Below, one piece after another: positions 18,601 to 29,832 of a stretch of 64,000 bases of DNA. The translations under genes were made by a program, and so were the position numbers. The stretch comes from Acinetobacter lwoffii (GTDB lineage Bacteria > Pseudomonadota > Gammaproteobacteria > Pseudomonadales > Moraxellaceae), in NCBI RefSeq assembly GCF_024129435.1, contig NZ_JAMXXN010000004.1, forward strand, positions 1-64,000, written 5' to 3'. The notes under the pieces are model-generated. The model saw only the letters and a program-made list of their open reading frames with translations, did no database searches and was not told where the DNA came from. The stretch's first letter is position 1; each line of letters opens with the position of its first letter.

Positions 18601-20400
18601 TTATTCATGCAGCACTTTATAAATCATCCGCGCCATGACTGAACCCAGTCCCGGCACCAGTTGCAGATCTCTTTCTGAGGCTTTCAGTACGCCCTGAATC
18701 CCGCCAAAATGGGTCAGCAAATCCCGACGGCGTTTTGGTCCGAGCCCCGGAATAACTTCCAGCACTGATGAACCTCGTTTCTTGTCACGTTTAGCACGAT
18801 GCTTGGTAATCGCAAAGCGGTGTGCTTCATCACGTACCTGCTGAATCAGATGCAGCGCCTTATGATCCTCCGGTAATTGAATTTTACTGCCATCGGTAAA
18901 GTGCAGGGTTTCCAGACCGGGCTTACGTCCCTCACCTTTGGACACACCGACCATAAAGGCCTCTAAGCCTAGTTCCTGCATGACTTCCATTGCCATGTGC
19001 AATTGCCCCTTGCCACCATCAATCAGCAGCAAGTCTGGCAACAGGGCTTTTTTATAACGACGGGTCAGCGCCTGACGCATGGCGGCATAGTCATCACCCG
19101 CCTGAATATCGTGAATGGAAAACTGGCGATAATCGCGCTTGCGCGCACCACCACTATCAAAGACTACACAGGATGCCACGGTATCTTCGCCCATGGTATG
19201 TGAAATATCGAAGCACTCGATCCGGTCTACAGGATGGCCGACCACCTGCTCCAGCTGATGAAAACGCTCATTTAATTCTATATGATTGGCCAGCTTGCCC
19301 TGAATCGCGTGCTGTACATTCATCTGCGCCAGTTCCAGCCATTCGGCCCGGGTTTCGCGGACTTTGGACTTGATCTGGATTTTCTTGCCAAAATGCTGCG
19401 ACAGTGCTGCTTCCAGTTCCTTACGATCAGCCACTTCCAGATTGACAATCAGTTCAGCCGGGATTTCATCTGCTACCTGAAAATAAAAATTGGCAATAAA
19501 ATCGGCCAGCATTTGCCCCAGGTCATCACTAAGCATATCCGGGAAATAACTTTTTCCACCCAGCATTTTACCGTTGCGCACATGCATGATCTGCACACAG
19601 GTCACACCGGCCTGATAGGCAATCGACAGGATATCCGCTTCGCCTTTGAGCTTATAGATCGCCTGCTGCGACTGCACATCCCTTAACAGCGCCATCCGGT
19701 CCCGATAGAACACCGCTTTTTCAAATTCCAGCGCTTCAGCGGCCGCTTCCATTTTTGCGATCAGTTCCTGATTCAGCTCCTTGGTATCGCCCTGCAAAAA
19801 GCGGATCGAGTTATCGACATCTGCCTTATAGTCTTCCGGAGAAATAAATCCGACACAGGGCGCAGAGCAGCGTTTGATCTGGTATTGCAGACATGGCCGG
19901 GTCCGGTTGGCAAAAAAACTGTTTTCACAGGAACGCACATTGAACAGTTTTTGTAGCACCACCAGAGTATCCCGGGCGGTATACGCACTCGGATAAGGTC
20001 CAAAAAACTTGCCCACCTGGTGCTTGCCCTTGCCGCGCCCACTGGCTAAACGCGGATAGGGTTTATCTGCCGAAACAAAAATATAGACATAAGATTTGTC
20101 ATCACGCAGCATGATGTTATAGGGCGGATGATGCAGCTTGATCAGGTTCTGTTCCAGCAACAAGGCTTCAGTTTCAGAACGTACCACCAGGGTCTGGATA
20201 TCATAAATCCGTGCCACCAAGGCCTGGGTTTTGGGATGATCCAGCGTTTTGACAAAATAGCTGGAGACCCGGTTTTTCAGGTTTTTGGCTTTACCCACAT
20301 ACAATAATTCACCGTCTTTGCCATACATCCGGTAGACCCCGGGCAGGCTGGTCATATTCGCCAGGATTTTTTCAATATGGGGGCGTGCGTTTTCGTTCAC
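18601..20400 (-). CDS. uvrC: Excinuclease ABC subunit C
   Basis: Makes the dual incision in nucleotide excision repair together with UvrA (56572-59403 in this window) and UvrB (absent here). The 599-residue protein has an N-terminal GIY-YIG nuclease domain (about 16-95, GVYRMY and [14 protein letters not shown]), a Cys-rich [17 protein letters not shown] segment, a UVR domain near 205-240, the C-terminal RNase H-like endonuclease with [10 protein letters not shown]-type and [10 protein letters not shown] motifs, and helix-hairpin-helix repeats at the end. The start is a GTG at 20400. Confidence 0.97.
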   Translation of the reverse strand: MNENARPHIEKILANMTSLPGVYRMYGKDGELLYVGKAKNLKNRVSSYFVKTLDHPKTQALVARIYDIQTLVVRSETEALLLEQNLIKLHHPPYNIMLRDDKSYVYIFVSADKPYPRLASGRGKGKHQVGKFFGPYPSAYTARDTLVVLQKLFNVRSCENSFFANRTRPCLQYQIKRCSAPCVGFISPEDYKADVDNSIRFLQGDTKELNQELIAKMEAAAEALEFEKAVFYRDRMALLRDVQSQQAIYKLKGEADILSIAYQAGVTCVQIMHVRNGKMLGGKSYFPDMLSDDLGQMLADFIANFYFQVADEIPAELIVNLEVADRKELEAALSQHFGKKIQIKSKVRETRAEWLELAQMNVQHAIQGKLANHIELNERFHQLEQVVGHPVDRIECFDISHTMGEDTVASCVVFDSGGARKRDYRQFSIHDIQAGDDYAAMRQALTRRYKKALLPDLLLIDGGKGQLHMAMEVMQELGLEAFMVGVSKGEGRKPGLETLHFTDGSKIQLPEDHKALHLIQQVRDEAHRFAITKHRAKRDKKRGSSVLEVIPGLGPKRRRDLLTHFGGIQGVLKASERDLQLVPGLGSVMARMIYKVLHE

Positions 20401-20624
20401 CTAAAGCCTATTTTCACCTACAATCTGCAGATATATGTGATGATTGTTGCGTCATTTTCAAGCAAAAACACAAAATTCCCCTGAAGCTGCCACTTAATCT
20501 TAAAGTTCCTGTCGGGTTATCCCCCCAATCTATAATCCTCACGACATAAACTGATTGTTAAAAGCTATAAGTTTCAACCTTTAACTTTGTTATGCTCAAA
20601 AAGTCTAGTTTTGAGATGATTCGC

Positions 20625-21685
20625 ATGACCCTGCAGCAATCGGGCATTCATATTGTTCAACCCTCCACCTCCACCCATCACCCGTCTGAACGTGCTCGCC
20701 TGATTGGTAAACCGCGTTTTCATTTCGAGCCGAGTAAGGTAATGCAACTGCTACGTGAACGGATTATTGGGCAGGATGCAGCCCTGAATGAAATTGAAAA
20801 AATGTTGCATGTGGTCAAGGCAGATTTTTCCAGTCCGGATCGCCCTTTGTCGGTTACCTTGATGCTGGGCCTACTGGCGTCGGTAAAACAGAAACCGTGC
20901 GTCTGATTGCCGATGCGATCTATGGCCGCCCGGATGCCTTTTGCCGGATTGATATGAATACTCTGGCACAGGAACATTATGCGGCGGCTTTGACCGGCGC
21001 ACCGCCCGGTTATGTGGGATCAAAGGAAGGTCACAGCCTGTTTGATGAAACTGCGATTGCCGGCAGTCATACCCGTCCCGGCATCATGCTGTTTGATGAG
21101 CTGGAAAAAGCCAGTAACGAAGTGATTCGCGGCTTGATGAACGTGCTGGATACTGGCCGGCTGACCTTGAAAGCGGGCACTAAAACTATCGATTTTCGCA
21201 ACTGCATGATCTTTATGACCAGCAATGTCGGGGCACAGGCGGCGCAGCAATATCTGGACAAACTCAGCTATCTGCCTGAGAAAATGCAGGCACTGTGTCT
21301 GAAGCGCGTTCCCACCCAGCGCATCATTGAAAAAGTCATGCAGCGTAAATTCGACCCTGAATTTCTGAACCGGATTGACCGCAGCCTGCATTATCAGGCG
21401 GTACAGCATGATGCCCTGCCACGTCTGGTCGAAATTGAACTGGATAAACTGAACAAGCGCTTGCAGCATCAGCAACGCAGCGTGCATTTAAGCGCTGCAG
21501 CCAAAGCCTATTTCTATCAGGGCCATGATATTCGTTACGGCGCCCGGCATTTGGGCCGTAAGATGCGTACCGAACTGGAGCCGATTCTGGCACTGTATTT
21601 TTTAAACCAGCCTGAGCAATTCAGTCTGCATCTGGACTGTGTCGATGGACAACTTATGGTTCTGCCTGAGCAAGCAAAAGCTTAA
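20625..21685 (+). pseudogene. AAA+ ATPase of ClpA/ClpB type, frameshifted in the Walker A motif
   Basis: Two overlapping reading frames together encode one AAA+ protein of about 353 residues with a single ATPase module, shorter than ClpA or ClpB. The first frame runs to VTLMLG and then reads off-frame. Adding one G to the GGG at 20867-20869 restores GPTGVGKTETVRLIAD, a perfect Walker A. Downstream, in the second frame, are GYVGSKEG, the Walker B segment MLFDELEKA, sensor 1 MTSNVG and the sensor 2 segment RYGARHLGRKM. It is divergent from uvrC. Either the gene is inactive, or a G was lost from a GGGG run by sequencing error. Client and role are unknown. Confidence 0.85.
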
Positions 21686-21702
21686 CTAAGGCAGACTCGC
21701 TA

Positions 21703-22116
21703 TCAGTTTTTATTCGGCTGAAGCACCTGTATAAAAGCAGTCTGATCTTTGGGTGAAACCAATACAAATTTCTGCACGCCCGCATCTGTATAGTCAATCC
21801 GCAGACGCTTTAAGGACAAGGCTGGTGCAATAATAGAGTGCTCTGTGGGCTGAATGGATTGGATTTCACTTAACGGAATCTTCCAGCTTAACCACAGGCT
21901 TTTAATGATCAACACCCCATTGTCCATCACATAGCGCGTACTCCACAGCGGCCACCATAAAATGATAATAGTCAGGACATAAACCGCAGTGTGCAGCGGA
22001 TATTGCTGCATAGTGCCTTTGGCCTGCATGGTCAGCAGTAGTTGCAGCAACAGGCCACTCATACAAATCACAAAAGCCAGCAGCCACCAGTCTTTTTTAG
22101 AACGAAATACGTGCAT
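21703..22116 (-). CDS. PH-like domain membrane protein
   Basis: A 137-residue protein with two hydrophobic segments (about 10-30 and 42-60) followed by a bacterial PH-like beta domain. The domain starts STRYVMDNGVLIIKSLW and continues IPLSEIQSIQPTE, a pattern seen in bPH/DUF1200-type proteins. It is convergent with the frameshifted ATPase gene, with 17 bp between the stop codons. Function unknown. Family placement is by pattern only. Confidence 0.7.
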   Translation of the reverse strand: MHVFRSKKDWWLLAFVICMSGLLLQLLLTMQAKGTMQQYPLHTAVYVLTIIILWWPLWSTRYVMDNGVLIIKSLWLSWKIPLSEIQSIQPTEHSIIAPALSLKRLRIDYTDAGVQKFVLVSPKDQTAFIQVLQPNKN

Positions 22117-22702
22117 CGATATCCCCCATATCTAAGTGCAAGATCATCATAAACAATTCCATAGCAGATGACAGGGATTCAACCCGGCAGGATGGAAATT
22201 ATTTTAAATCACACATCGACAGGATCGTTCCCATTTTCGATCTCATCAGAAAAGTTCAGTAACTCAAATGATCTAATACACTGTTATTTGTGCTGATTAA
22301 ATACTATCAGCAAAGACCTGAAAGCCCTGCACTCAGCATACTTCGAGGCTAAAAATGGCAAGTTCAAGGATAGAAATTGACTGAATTGACAAAATTCCGC
22401 TAGAAATGCACCTTGAAAATCAGTCACCCTGCTCCATATCTATCAGGCTGATTGATAAAAAATAATGAATTGAAACAAAATCTTTGGTTCATCTTCTTTT
22501 AGAAAACTGAAAGGAAAAGTTATAGCGGGGCGGATCAGTCTGGCAGAAATTGATGACCATTGCGTCACGGCTTGATACAACTTGTTATGTTCTTTTTGGA
22601 TATAGTTATCGTAAGATTAGCGAAGTCAAAAAGTGCGCGGGACATGCGCACTTGCTTCACAACATCAACTTAGAAGTCCTCCAAAATAAAGGAGATCAGG
22701 GC
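22117..22702. other. Long non-coding region upstream of fadB
   Basis: About 586 bases with no convincing ORF. It contains the fadB leader, including a perfect 8-bp inverted repeat AAGTGCGC / GCGCACTT at 22631-22653 and the AAGGAG ribosome site at 22688-22693. I saw no clear FadR or PsrA operator. Confidence 0.5.
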
Positions 22703-24853
22703 ATGATCCACGCTGGCAATGCCATTACCGTCCAAATGCTTGAGGACGGGATTGCAGAATTCCGCTTTGACTTACAAGGTGAGTCCGTTAACAAATTCAA
22801 CCGTGCAACGATTGAAGATTTCAAGGCTGCTATCGAAGCCGTCTCCCATGCCGATATTCAAGGTCTGATTGTGACTTCAGGCAAATCTACATTTATTGTA
22901 GGTGCTGATATCACTGAATTCGGCGACAACTTTGCTCAGGGTGAACAAGCGATTGTTGACTGGGCAATGCCAGTACATGAAATTTTTAACAGCTTCGAAG
23001 ACCTCGACATTCCTAAAGTGGCTGCCATTAATGGCATGGCACTGGGTGGCGGTTTCGAAATGTGCCTGGTGTGTGACTACCGTGTCATGTCAGAACAGGC
23101 ACAAGTGGGCCTACCTGAAATCAAGCTGGGGATCTTCCCGGGCTTCGGTGGTACAGTACGTTTAAGCCGTCTGATCGGTATCGACAACGCGGTAGAATGG
23201 ATGGCAATGGCCAATCCTAAAAAGCCTGCTGCCGCACTGAAAGACGGCGCAGTCGATGCTGTCGTTCCTGCTGACAAGCTACAAGATGCTGCACTTGATC
23301 TGGTAAAACAGGCGATTCATGGCCGTTTAGACTGGAAAACCAAACGTCAGGAAAAACTCGATCCAGTTAAACTCAGCCCGATCGAACAGATGATGGCGTT
23401 TAACTCATCGAAAGGCATGGTTCTGGCAAAAGCGAATCCAGCTCAATACCCTGCGCCAAAATTATTGCTTGATTCATTACAAGCCGGTGCGAGCCTGCAT
23501 CGTGATGACGCGCTGAAAGCGGAAGCTGAAGGCTTTGCTAAAGCAGCAGTCACACCACAAGCAGGTGCCTTGATCGGTTTGTTCCTGAACGACCAGATCG
23601 TGAAAAAAACCTCGAAGCGCTATGAAAAAGGTGCGCATCCAGTGAACCAAGCGGCTGTTCTAGGCGCGGGTATCATGGGTGGTGGTATTGCTTACCAGGC
23701 GGCAAGCAAAGGCACACCGATCATCATGAAAGACATCGGTAACCAGCAGCTTGCTTTGGGTATGAAAGAAGCCAATGGTTTACTGACCAAACAAGTTGAA
23801 CGTAAGAAGATGAAGCCTGCTCAAATGGGTGAAACTCTTGCGCGCATCCGTCCAACTTTAAGCTATGACGAGTTTAAAGAAGTGGACATCGTGATCGAAG
23901 CCGTGACTGAAAATCCAAAAGTCAAAGGCATCGTACTGAAAGAAACTGAAGCGAAAGTTCGTGAAAACACGATCATTGCATCTAATACTTCTACGATTTC
24001 AATCACGCGTCTGGCTGAAAACCTGGAACGTCCTGAAAACTTCGTCGGTATGCACTTCTTTAACCCGGTACACATGATGCCACTGGTTGAAGTGATTCGC
24101 GGTGCGAAGACTTCTGACGAAGCGATTGCAACGACTGTGGTGCTTGCTCAGAAAATGGGTAAAACACCAATCGTGGTCAATGACTGCCCGGGCTTCCTGG
24201 TGAACCGCGTATTGTTCCCTTACTTCGGTGCATTTGACCTGTTGCTTAAAGATGGCGCTGACTTCCAGCAAATCGATAAAGTCATGGAAAAATTCGGCTG
24301 GCCAATGGGCCCTGCTTACCTGATGGACGTTGTCGGTATCGACACTGGCGTACACGGTGCAGAAGTGATGGCTGAAGGCTTCCCGGATCGTATGAAACCT
24401 GATTTCAAAGGTTCGATTCAGGTGATGTACGAAAACAAACGTCTGGGTCAAAAGAACGACGTTGGTTTCTACAAGTATGAACTTGACCGTAAAGGTAAAA
24501 AAGCCAAAGTGGTTGATCCAACTGCGTATGAGCTTGTGGCCTCTGTTGCAACTGCGGAAAAACGTGAATTTGACGCTCAGGAAATCATTGATCGCATGAT
24601 GCTGGCTTTCTGTAACGAAACAGTTCGTTGCCTGGAAGACAACATTGTAGCCACTGCTGCTGAAGCAGATATGGCCATGATTATGGGTGTTGGTTTCCCT
24701 CCATTCCGTGGTGGTCCATGCCGTTACATCGATCAAACCGGTGTAGCTGAGTATGTTGCGCTTTGCAATAAGTATGCGCACCTTGGTAAAGCTTATGAAG
24801 CGCCAGAAATGTTGCGCGAAATGGCTGCTAACAACAAAAAATTCTACGGTTAA
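22703..24853 (+). CDS. fadB: Fatty acid oxidation complex alpha subunit
   Basis: A bifunctional enoyl-CoA hydratase / 3-hydroxyacyl-CoA dehydrogenase of beta-oxidation, in complex with FadA. The protein is 716 residues from the ATG at 22703, which has AAGGAG at the right distance; the frame is open 51 codons further upstream but without support. The N-terminal crotonase domain has GADITEFGD near 68, [14 protein letters not shown] near 116 and [15 protein letters not shown] near 136. The Rossmann domain begins [16 protein letters not shown] near 318, and the 3HCDH catalytic segment [15 protein letters not shown] lies near 450. FadA starts 12 bp downstream. Confidence 0.97.
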   Translation: MIHAGNAITVQMLEDGIAEFRFDLQGESVNKFNRATIEDFKAAIEAVSHADIQGLIVTSGKSTFIVGADITEFGDNFAQGEQAIVDWAMPVHEIFNSFEDLDIPKVAAINGMALGGGFEMCLVCDYRVMSEQAQVGLPEIKLGIFPGFGGTVRLSRLIGIDNAVEWMAMANPKKPAAALKDGAVDAVVPADKLQDAALDLVKQAIHGRLDWKTKRQEKLDPVKLSPIEQMMAFNSSKGMVLAKANPAQYPAPKLLLDSLQAGASLHRDDALKAEAEGFAKAAVTPQAGALIGLFLNDQIVKKTSKRYEKGAHPVNQAAVLGAGIMGGGIAYQAASKGTPIIMKDIGNQQLALGMKEANGLLTKQVERKKMKPAQMGETLARIRPTLSYDEFKEVDIVIEAVTENPKVKGIVLKETEAKVRENTIIASNTSTISITRLAENLERPENFVGMHFFNPVHMMPLVEVIRGAKTSDEAIATTVVLAQKMGKTPIVVNDCPGFLVNRVLFPYFGAFDLLLKDGADFQQIDKVMEKFGWPMGPAYLMDVVGIDTGVHGAEVMAEGFPDRMKPDFKGSIQVMYENKRLGQKNDVGFYKYELDRKGKKAKVVDPTAYELVASVATAEKREFDAQEIIDRMMLAFCNETVRCLEDNIVATAAEADMAMIMGVGFPPFRGGPCRYIDQTGVAEYVALCNKYAHLGKAYEAPEMLREMAANNKKFYG

Positions 24854-24865
24854 GGAGCAACGTGA

Positions 24866-26038
<1,173 letters not shown>

Positions 26039-26060
26039 TTCTTAAATACGTAGATAAAGA

Positions 26061-26087
26061 AAACCCCGCTTAGTGCGGGGTTTTTTT
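26061..26087 (+). terminator. fadBA terminator
   Basis: Stem ACCCCGC / GCGGGGT with a 5-nt loop and a T7 tract. Confidence 0.92.
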
Positions 26088-26110
26088 ATATATTCTTAAA
26101 TTTTCTCTTT

Positions 26111-26176
26111 TTCATTTGCGTTCATTTGCGTTCATTTGCGTTCATTTGCGTTCATTTGCGTTCATTTGCGTTCATT
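26111..26176. repeat. Perfect 10-bp tandem repeat, six copies
   Basis: Six uninterrupted identical copies of TTCATTTGCG plus a six-base partial copy. It lies between the fadBA terminator and an accessory gene. There are no spacers, so this is a VNTR-like array and not a CRISPR. Confidence 0.97.
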
Positions 26177-26235
26177 ATCTCAATCTAATAATTTTATTTT
26201 TCTCATCTTTTATTCATTATTTTTTCATGCACATA

Positions 26236-26263
26236 TTGCGTGTATGATTATTTTGTGTACAAT
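26236..26263 (+). promoter_or_regulatory. Promoter of the 26296 gene
   Basis: TTGCGT, 16 bp, TACAAT. The -10 ends 32 bp before the GTG start. Confidence 0.6.
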
Positions 26264-26295
26264 ATTTTTAGAGTAAAAAATCTAAAAGGTGTATC

Positions 26296-26661
26296 GTGAA
26301 TAAGTATATTGAAGAAATAAAAAGCTCTCCTTTGTATCTTACAACTGAAGATCTCGAAGACTTACCACCGGAATTAATTGATCAGCTCAACATTACTGAA
26401 TCCGATAAAAAAGATATGTATTTGGCAAAATTGATTGATAAATGCGGCGGAATCATCAGTTTAGATAAGTTACTTATTGCAATATATAAAGATTCTAGTG
26501 AGATTTACGAAAGAAATAAGTTGATGGCACGACTATATCGAATGTCACAGAAAGGGTTGATTTATACACACCCTTCTAAAAAAGGACAATATTCTACAAG
26601 CAAGTGGAATATTGAAAATGAAGAAGCAACTGATGAGGAGGGAAAAGATGAAAATCTTTAA
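26296..26661 (+). CDS. Small winged-helix-like protein of unknown function
   Basis: A 121-residue protein starting at GTG with AAAAGG six bases before it. The central part (about 45-105) has the look of a small winged helix: GGIISLDKLLIAIYK, then ERNKLMARLYRMSQKGLIY and a basic hairpin KKGQYSTSKW. The ends are acidic. The gene is AT-rich, unlike fadBA beside it, and has its own promoter and a palindromic terminator. It may be a DNA-binding partner or regulator of the 295-residue protein downstream, by position only. No specific family was recognised. Confidence 0.7.
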   Translation: MNKYIEEIKSSPLYLTTEDLEDLPPELIDQLNITESDKKDMYLAKLIDKCGGIISLDKLLIAIYKDSSEIYERNKLMARLYRMSQKGLIYTHPSKKGQYSTSKWNIENEEATDEEGKDENL

Positions 26662-26672
26662 TGAAAAGTAAA

Positions 26673-26716
26673 AACGGCTTAAGTACTGGAATACTTAAGC
26701 CGTTAGATGATTTTTT
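26673..26716 (+). terminator. Palindrome and likely terminator after the 26296 gene
   Basis: A perfect 13-bp stem AACGGCTTAAGTA / TACTTAAGCCGTT around a 6-nt loop. The T6 run starts 7 nt later, so termination may be imperfect and allow read-through into the next gene. Confidence 0.65.
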
Positions 26717-26855
26717 ATAAAATCTTTAAATTTCAAAGCCTAAACTGGAATTTAAGACTGATTGAAATTATTCTCTATGGAACGAGAAGTTTAATATTAG
26801 TCCAAGTTCTGGTTTTAGGCAATACATTCGCGCCTAATTCATAAGGACTAATCCT

Positions 26856-27743
26856 ATGCGCTTTTCAAAAAAATTTAGTATTACCGACCCTACCCCTGAG
26901 TTTTTTGATATCGATATTTATGCAGACACCAAGAGATTCGTAGATCCATACTGCATTAGTCAGACGCCAACACCAACAGGTGTAGCATCTCAACGATGTA
27001 TTAATTTCTTTATGAAGGAACTTCTCACATCAATTCAGAATCAAAGTCACACTCGATCAACCTATTTATGTTCCAAGTTTAATGAACCAAATGGCACAAG
27101 ACTAGGTTATTCAAAAATTAAGAGAGATGGGAGTGGTGCTGGTGAACATCTAGCAGCTCTTTTTCTTGAAGAGTTAAAAAGAATTCGCCATTTGATACAA
27201 AGTGGTATTTTTAATTATCTGGAAGAATGCTCGCTTCTATGTAATGAATTAAAATTTGATCGAATCTCCGATATCACTATAGATATTATTAAACTTCCTT
27301 TGATTGATTTCACTCAAGACCAATGCCGTAAATATGGTATTTCTATGAGAAAAACTAAATCAAAGTTAAGTTATTTTTGTATAACTAGTGGTCTATGGAA
27401 GGAAGATTACTTTGAATTACCACATATTGATGATACTGATGAGTTTTTAATTCTTATTCCAAGAACATTCATTCCTAGTGTTCCCACCTACAACCCACTG
27501 TATTTTTATACAAATACAGCTCAGGAACATTTCAAAAAACAGGCTATCTTTAATAATGATTCCTGTTTAAGTAGAGATCGTAAAGGAAATATTCAGGTAC
27601 TTAGTAAAGACTTAAGAAGCTCTGAGAAATATAAACCCAATAAAGGAAATATCATAAGAGGTATCATTGAAAATCCTCAACTCCTGATTAAATTTAGGAA
27701 TGAAATAGCAATGGATATCTATCGAAGAAACTTTAGAAAATAG
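26856..27743 (+). CDS. Accessory protein of unknown function
   Basis: A 295-residue soluble protein starting at an ATG with AAGGA 8 nt upstream. Seen in order are an N-terminal segment EFFDIDIYADTKRFVDPY, a glycine-rich DGSGAGEHL near 91, FDRISDITIDIIK near 134, then FTQDQCRKYGI near 153 and FLILIPRTFIP near 196. From memory this order (FVDP, GSGxG, DRISD, TQ-x-C, L-x-PR-x-F) matches a widespread uncharacterised family found in mobile or defence islands. The gene is AT-rich and closed by a strong terminator. No catalytic activity can be assigned. Confidence 0.75.
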   Translation: MRFSKKFSITDPTPEFFDIDIYADTKRFVDPYCISQTPTPTGVASQRCINFFMKELLTSIQNQSHTRSTYLCSKFNEPNGTRLGYSKIKRDGSGAGEHLAALFLEELKRIRHLIQSGIFNYLEECSLLCNELKFDRISDITIDIIKLPLIDFTQDQCRKYGISMRKTKSKLSYFCITSGLWKEDYFELPHIDDTDEFLILIPRTFIPSVPTYNPLYFYTNTAQEHFKKQAIFNNDSCLSRDRKGNIQVLSKDLRSSEKYKPNKGNIIRGIIENPQLLIKFRNEIAMDIYRRNFRK

Positions 27744-27770
27744 AAAAGGGAGCCTTGGCTCCCTTTTCTT
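27744..27770 (+). terminator. Terminator of the accessory module
   Basis: A perfect stem AAAAGGGAGCC / GGCTCCCTTTT with a 2-nt centre, starting right after the stop codon. Confidence 0.88.
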
Positions 27771-27895
27771 TATAAATGTTATCCCTTTGTAAGATTGGTT
27801 TATTTTTCAACCAATAAAACCATATTTATGAAGCACTTAAATTTTATAAATGTATGATCAAGCCTCTTTTTTCCTATTTCCTTAAAAGGGTTTAT

Positions 27896-28276
27896 ATGAA
27901 CATGCTTAAAACAATGATCGCGACTGCAATCGTAGCGACTTCTGCATCTGCAATGGCAACTGAAGCTCAAGTTGCGCCAGCAACTGTTGTAACTAAAACA
28001 ACCCAAACTATTGCCAAAGAAGCTGCTGCACCTGTACAAGCGAAAGTTGAAGCGACTCAAGCGACTGTTGCTGCAACTCAACAAGCGGCTGAAACTAAAG
28101 CTGAAGCAGTAAAAATAGAAGCGACGACTCAAGTAGAAACGGCTCAAGCTACAGCAGAACAACACGTCGAAGCTGCAAAAACTGAAGCAGTAGAAACCAA
28201 AGACGCTGCTGCTGAAAAAGCAGAAGTAAAAGCCGAGAAAAAAGGCTGGTTCTCTTGGTTTAAAAAAGCAGCTTAA
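27896..28276 (+). CDS. Small exported Ala/Glu-rich coiled-coil protein
   Basis: A 126-residue protein with a clear signal peptide (MNMLKTMIATAIVATSASAM, cleavage near residue 21). A low-complexity helical region built of Ala, Glu, Thr, Lys and Gln follows, with repeated AKTEA / AETKAEA-like units, predicted to form a coiled coil. The end is cationic and aromatic, KKGWFSWFKKAA, which could touch a membrane. AAAGG stands 6 nt before the ATG at 27896; an upstream in-frame start is not needed. Probably periplasmic. Function unknown. Confidence 0.8.
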   Translation: MNMLKTMIATAIVATSASAMATEAQVAPATVVTKTTQTIAKEAAAPVQAKVEATQATVAATQQAAETKAEAVKIEATTQVETAQATAEQHVEAAKTEAVETKDAAAEKAEVKAEKKGWFSWFKKAA

Positions 28277-28290
28277 AATTTTTTAAACAT

Positions 28291-28321
28291 AAAAAAAGAT
28301 GTCAGCCTGACATCTTTTTTT
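28291..28321. terminator. Bidirectional terminator between 27896 gene and tehB
   Basis: AAAAAGATGTCA and TGACATCTTTTT flank a short loop, with A and T runs on both sides, so it can serve both converging genes. Confidence 0.85.
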
Positions 28322-28370
28322 ATTTTGGATGATTTAATTTATTTTCAGGAATTAAAAGACTTAATCTTAT

Positions 28371-29234
28371 TTAAACCTTCTGCGCCAGCATGGTAGCAAA
28401 ATGCTGTTTAATCCGCTGGCCCTGTGCATCGACACGATACAGCTCACCGATATCTTCATTGTATTTCACAATATTCCAGCCCTCATAATACCCTCGCAAC
28501 TCCCCCGGCTGAAAAGCAAATGGAAAATCGGCTTGTGCCGGAATATCTGGCGTATCCATGGCACAGACAATCAGGTTATAGCCACCCGGCACGGTCGCCT
28601 GCTGCATCTGTGCAATGAGCGGTGGAATGGTTTTCGCCTCAAGAAACATCATTACTACAGTACAGTAGATAAAGTCATATTGGCCTGCAATACTGGTATC
28701 CGTGTTAAGGTCGCGGCGCTGCACCTGCATATGATCAATCTGTTCCGTCTGTACAATCTGTCTTAAAGTCTGCAAACTGTTTTCGTTGACATCCCAAGCA
28801 TCGACATTAAAGCCGTTCTGACTCAAATAAAGCGCATTACGCCCTGTACCGCAGCCGACGTCCAGCGCACGACCACCTTTTAAATAGGGCATGGCGGCCA
28901 GCACTTCAGAATGGGTAGGATTCAACTGATATTTCTTGATGAAGTAATCCTCAGGCCGGCAGTAAAAACGCAGCTGACATTCAACATCCTCACTGGCAGA
29001 AACAATTTTGTGCCAGGCCTCAGGCTCAATAAATGGCGGTTGCTGCTCTGGTGTAAACACATGCTCGGATTGCACTGCACCAGATTCTTCCAGCATGGCA
29101 AAATGCAGCTCACCTTTTAATACTGTCAATTTCGCCCAGGTACCCGCTTTGGTATTGTGCTGATTCTTGAAGCCCTGAGGAATACTCTGCTGGGTCCAGA
29201 CTGGAAGTTCCTTATAACATCTCAACTGTTGCAT
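28371..29234 (-). CDS. tehB: SAM-dependent methyltransferase TehB, long form
   Basis: A 287-residue protein with two parts. The N-terminal cupin-like DUF1971 domain (about 1-85) contains [12 protein letters not shown] and PEAWHKIVS. The C-terminal class I methyltransferase (about 86-287) has the SAM motif [16 protein letters not shown] near 122. This two-domain form matches Haemophilus TehB. The family is named for tellurite resistance in E. coli, where TehB methylates chalcogen oxyanions; the normal substrate is not known. No tehA partner is adjacent. Confidence 0.92.
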   Translation of the reverse strand: MQQLRCYKELPVWTQQSIPQGFKNQHNTKAGTWAKLTVLKGELHFAMLEESGAVQSEHVFTPEQQPPFIEPEAWHKIVSASEDVECQLRFYCRPEDYFIKKYQLNPTHSEVLAAMPYLKGGRALDVGCGTGRNALYLSQNGFNVDAWDVNENSLQTLRQIVQTEQIDHMQVQRRDLNTDTSIAGQYDFIYCTVVMMFLEAKTIPPLIAQMQQATVPGGYNLIVCAMDTPDIPAQADFPFAFQPGELRGYYEGWNIVKYNEDIGELYRVDAQGQRIKQHFATMLAQKV

Positions 29235-29388
29235 AATTTTTTGCCCTCCATATCATCCATGCTCCGCCTGTCATTCTTTTGGCAGCGGTAATTAATTCAG
29301 CATAGCCTGTTCAAATCGGAATTGGAATCAGCGCCTGTTCGCGCTGTGCCGATGCAACAGCAAGATCAATACCAGTTTTTTATCAAAA

Positions 29389-29416
29389 TAAAAAAGCTGC
29401 CTCTCTTGAGACAGCT
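29389..29416 (-). terminator. Terminator after the 29451 gene
   Basis: On the minus strand AGCTGTCTC, AAGA, GAGGCAGCT and a T run. Confidence 0.75.
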
Positions 29417-29450
29417 CGGTTGTATATCAATGAGGAATATGGCGACTTGA

Positions 29451-29723
29451 TTAATGCAGCAGTTCCGACTTTAGCCAGTTGATGTATTTGTCCTGATCCA
29501 TAAAATCCGGTGCGCTCCCCAGATCCAGACTGAAATACTGCTGATTGAACTGAATCACAATCTGTTCGGTATAGTGCCAGTCCTCGATCAGCGTGAAATA
29601 TTGATTCAAGAACAACCGGTTCTTGTCCCCGTTATTCATCCTTTGTAATTTTGGACATTTTTTATTTGCGACAAACTCACCGTACACCTGCTGAATATCA
29701 GCAAAAACCTGAATTGTTTGCAT
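29451..29723 (-). CDS. Hypothetical protein, 90 residues
   Basis: A 90-residue acidic/aromatic soluble protein beginning MQTIQVFADIQQVYGEF. No signal peptide, membrane segment or known motif. It is kept as a gene because codon use resembles its neighbours, the start is a clear ATG and a terminator follows on the same strand. It may be lineage-specific to Acinetobacter. Function unknown. Confidence 0.65.
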   Translation of the reverse strand: MQTIQVFADIQQVYGEFVANKKCPKLQRMNNGDKNRLFLNQYFTLIEDWHYTEQIVIQFNQQYFSLDLGSAPDFMDQDKYINWLKSELLH

Positions 29724-29832
29724 GACTCACCTGCTTAAATGTTATGTCGTGATCTGTGCGACCCCTTCAATTTAGCAAGAGAGTTTGAACAGCAGATGAC
29801 AGTCCTATGGCAGCCCTGTCATCTAAGTCAGG

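Noticed and set aside
26111-26176. Possible CRISPR array.
   Set aside because: The 10-bp units are contiguous with no spacers and no cas genes are present.
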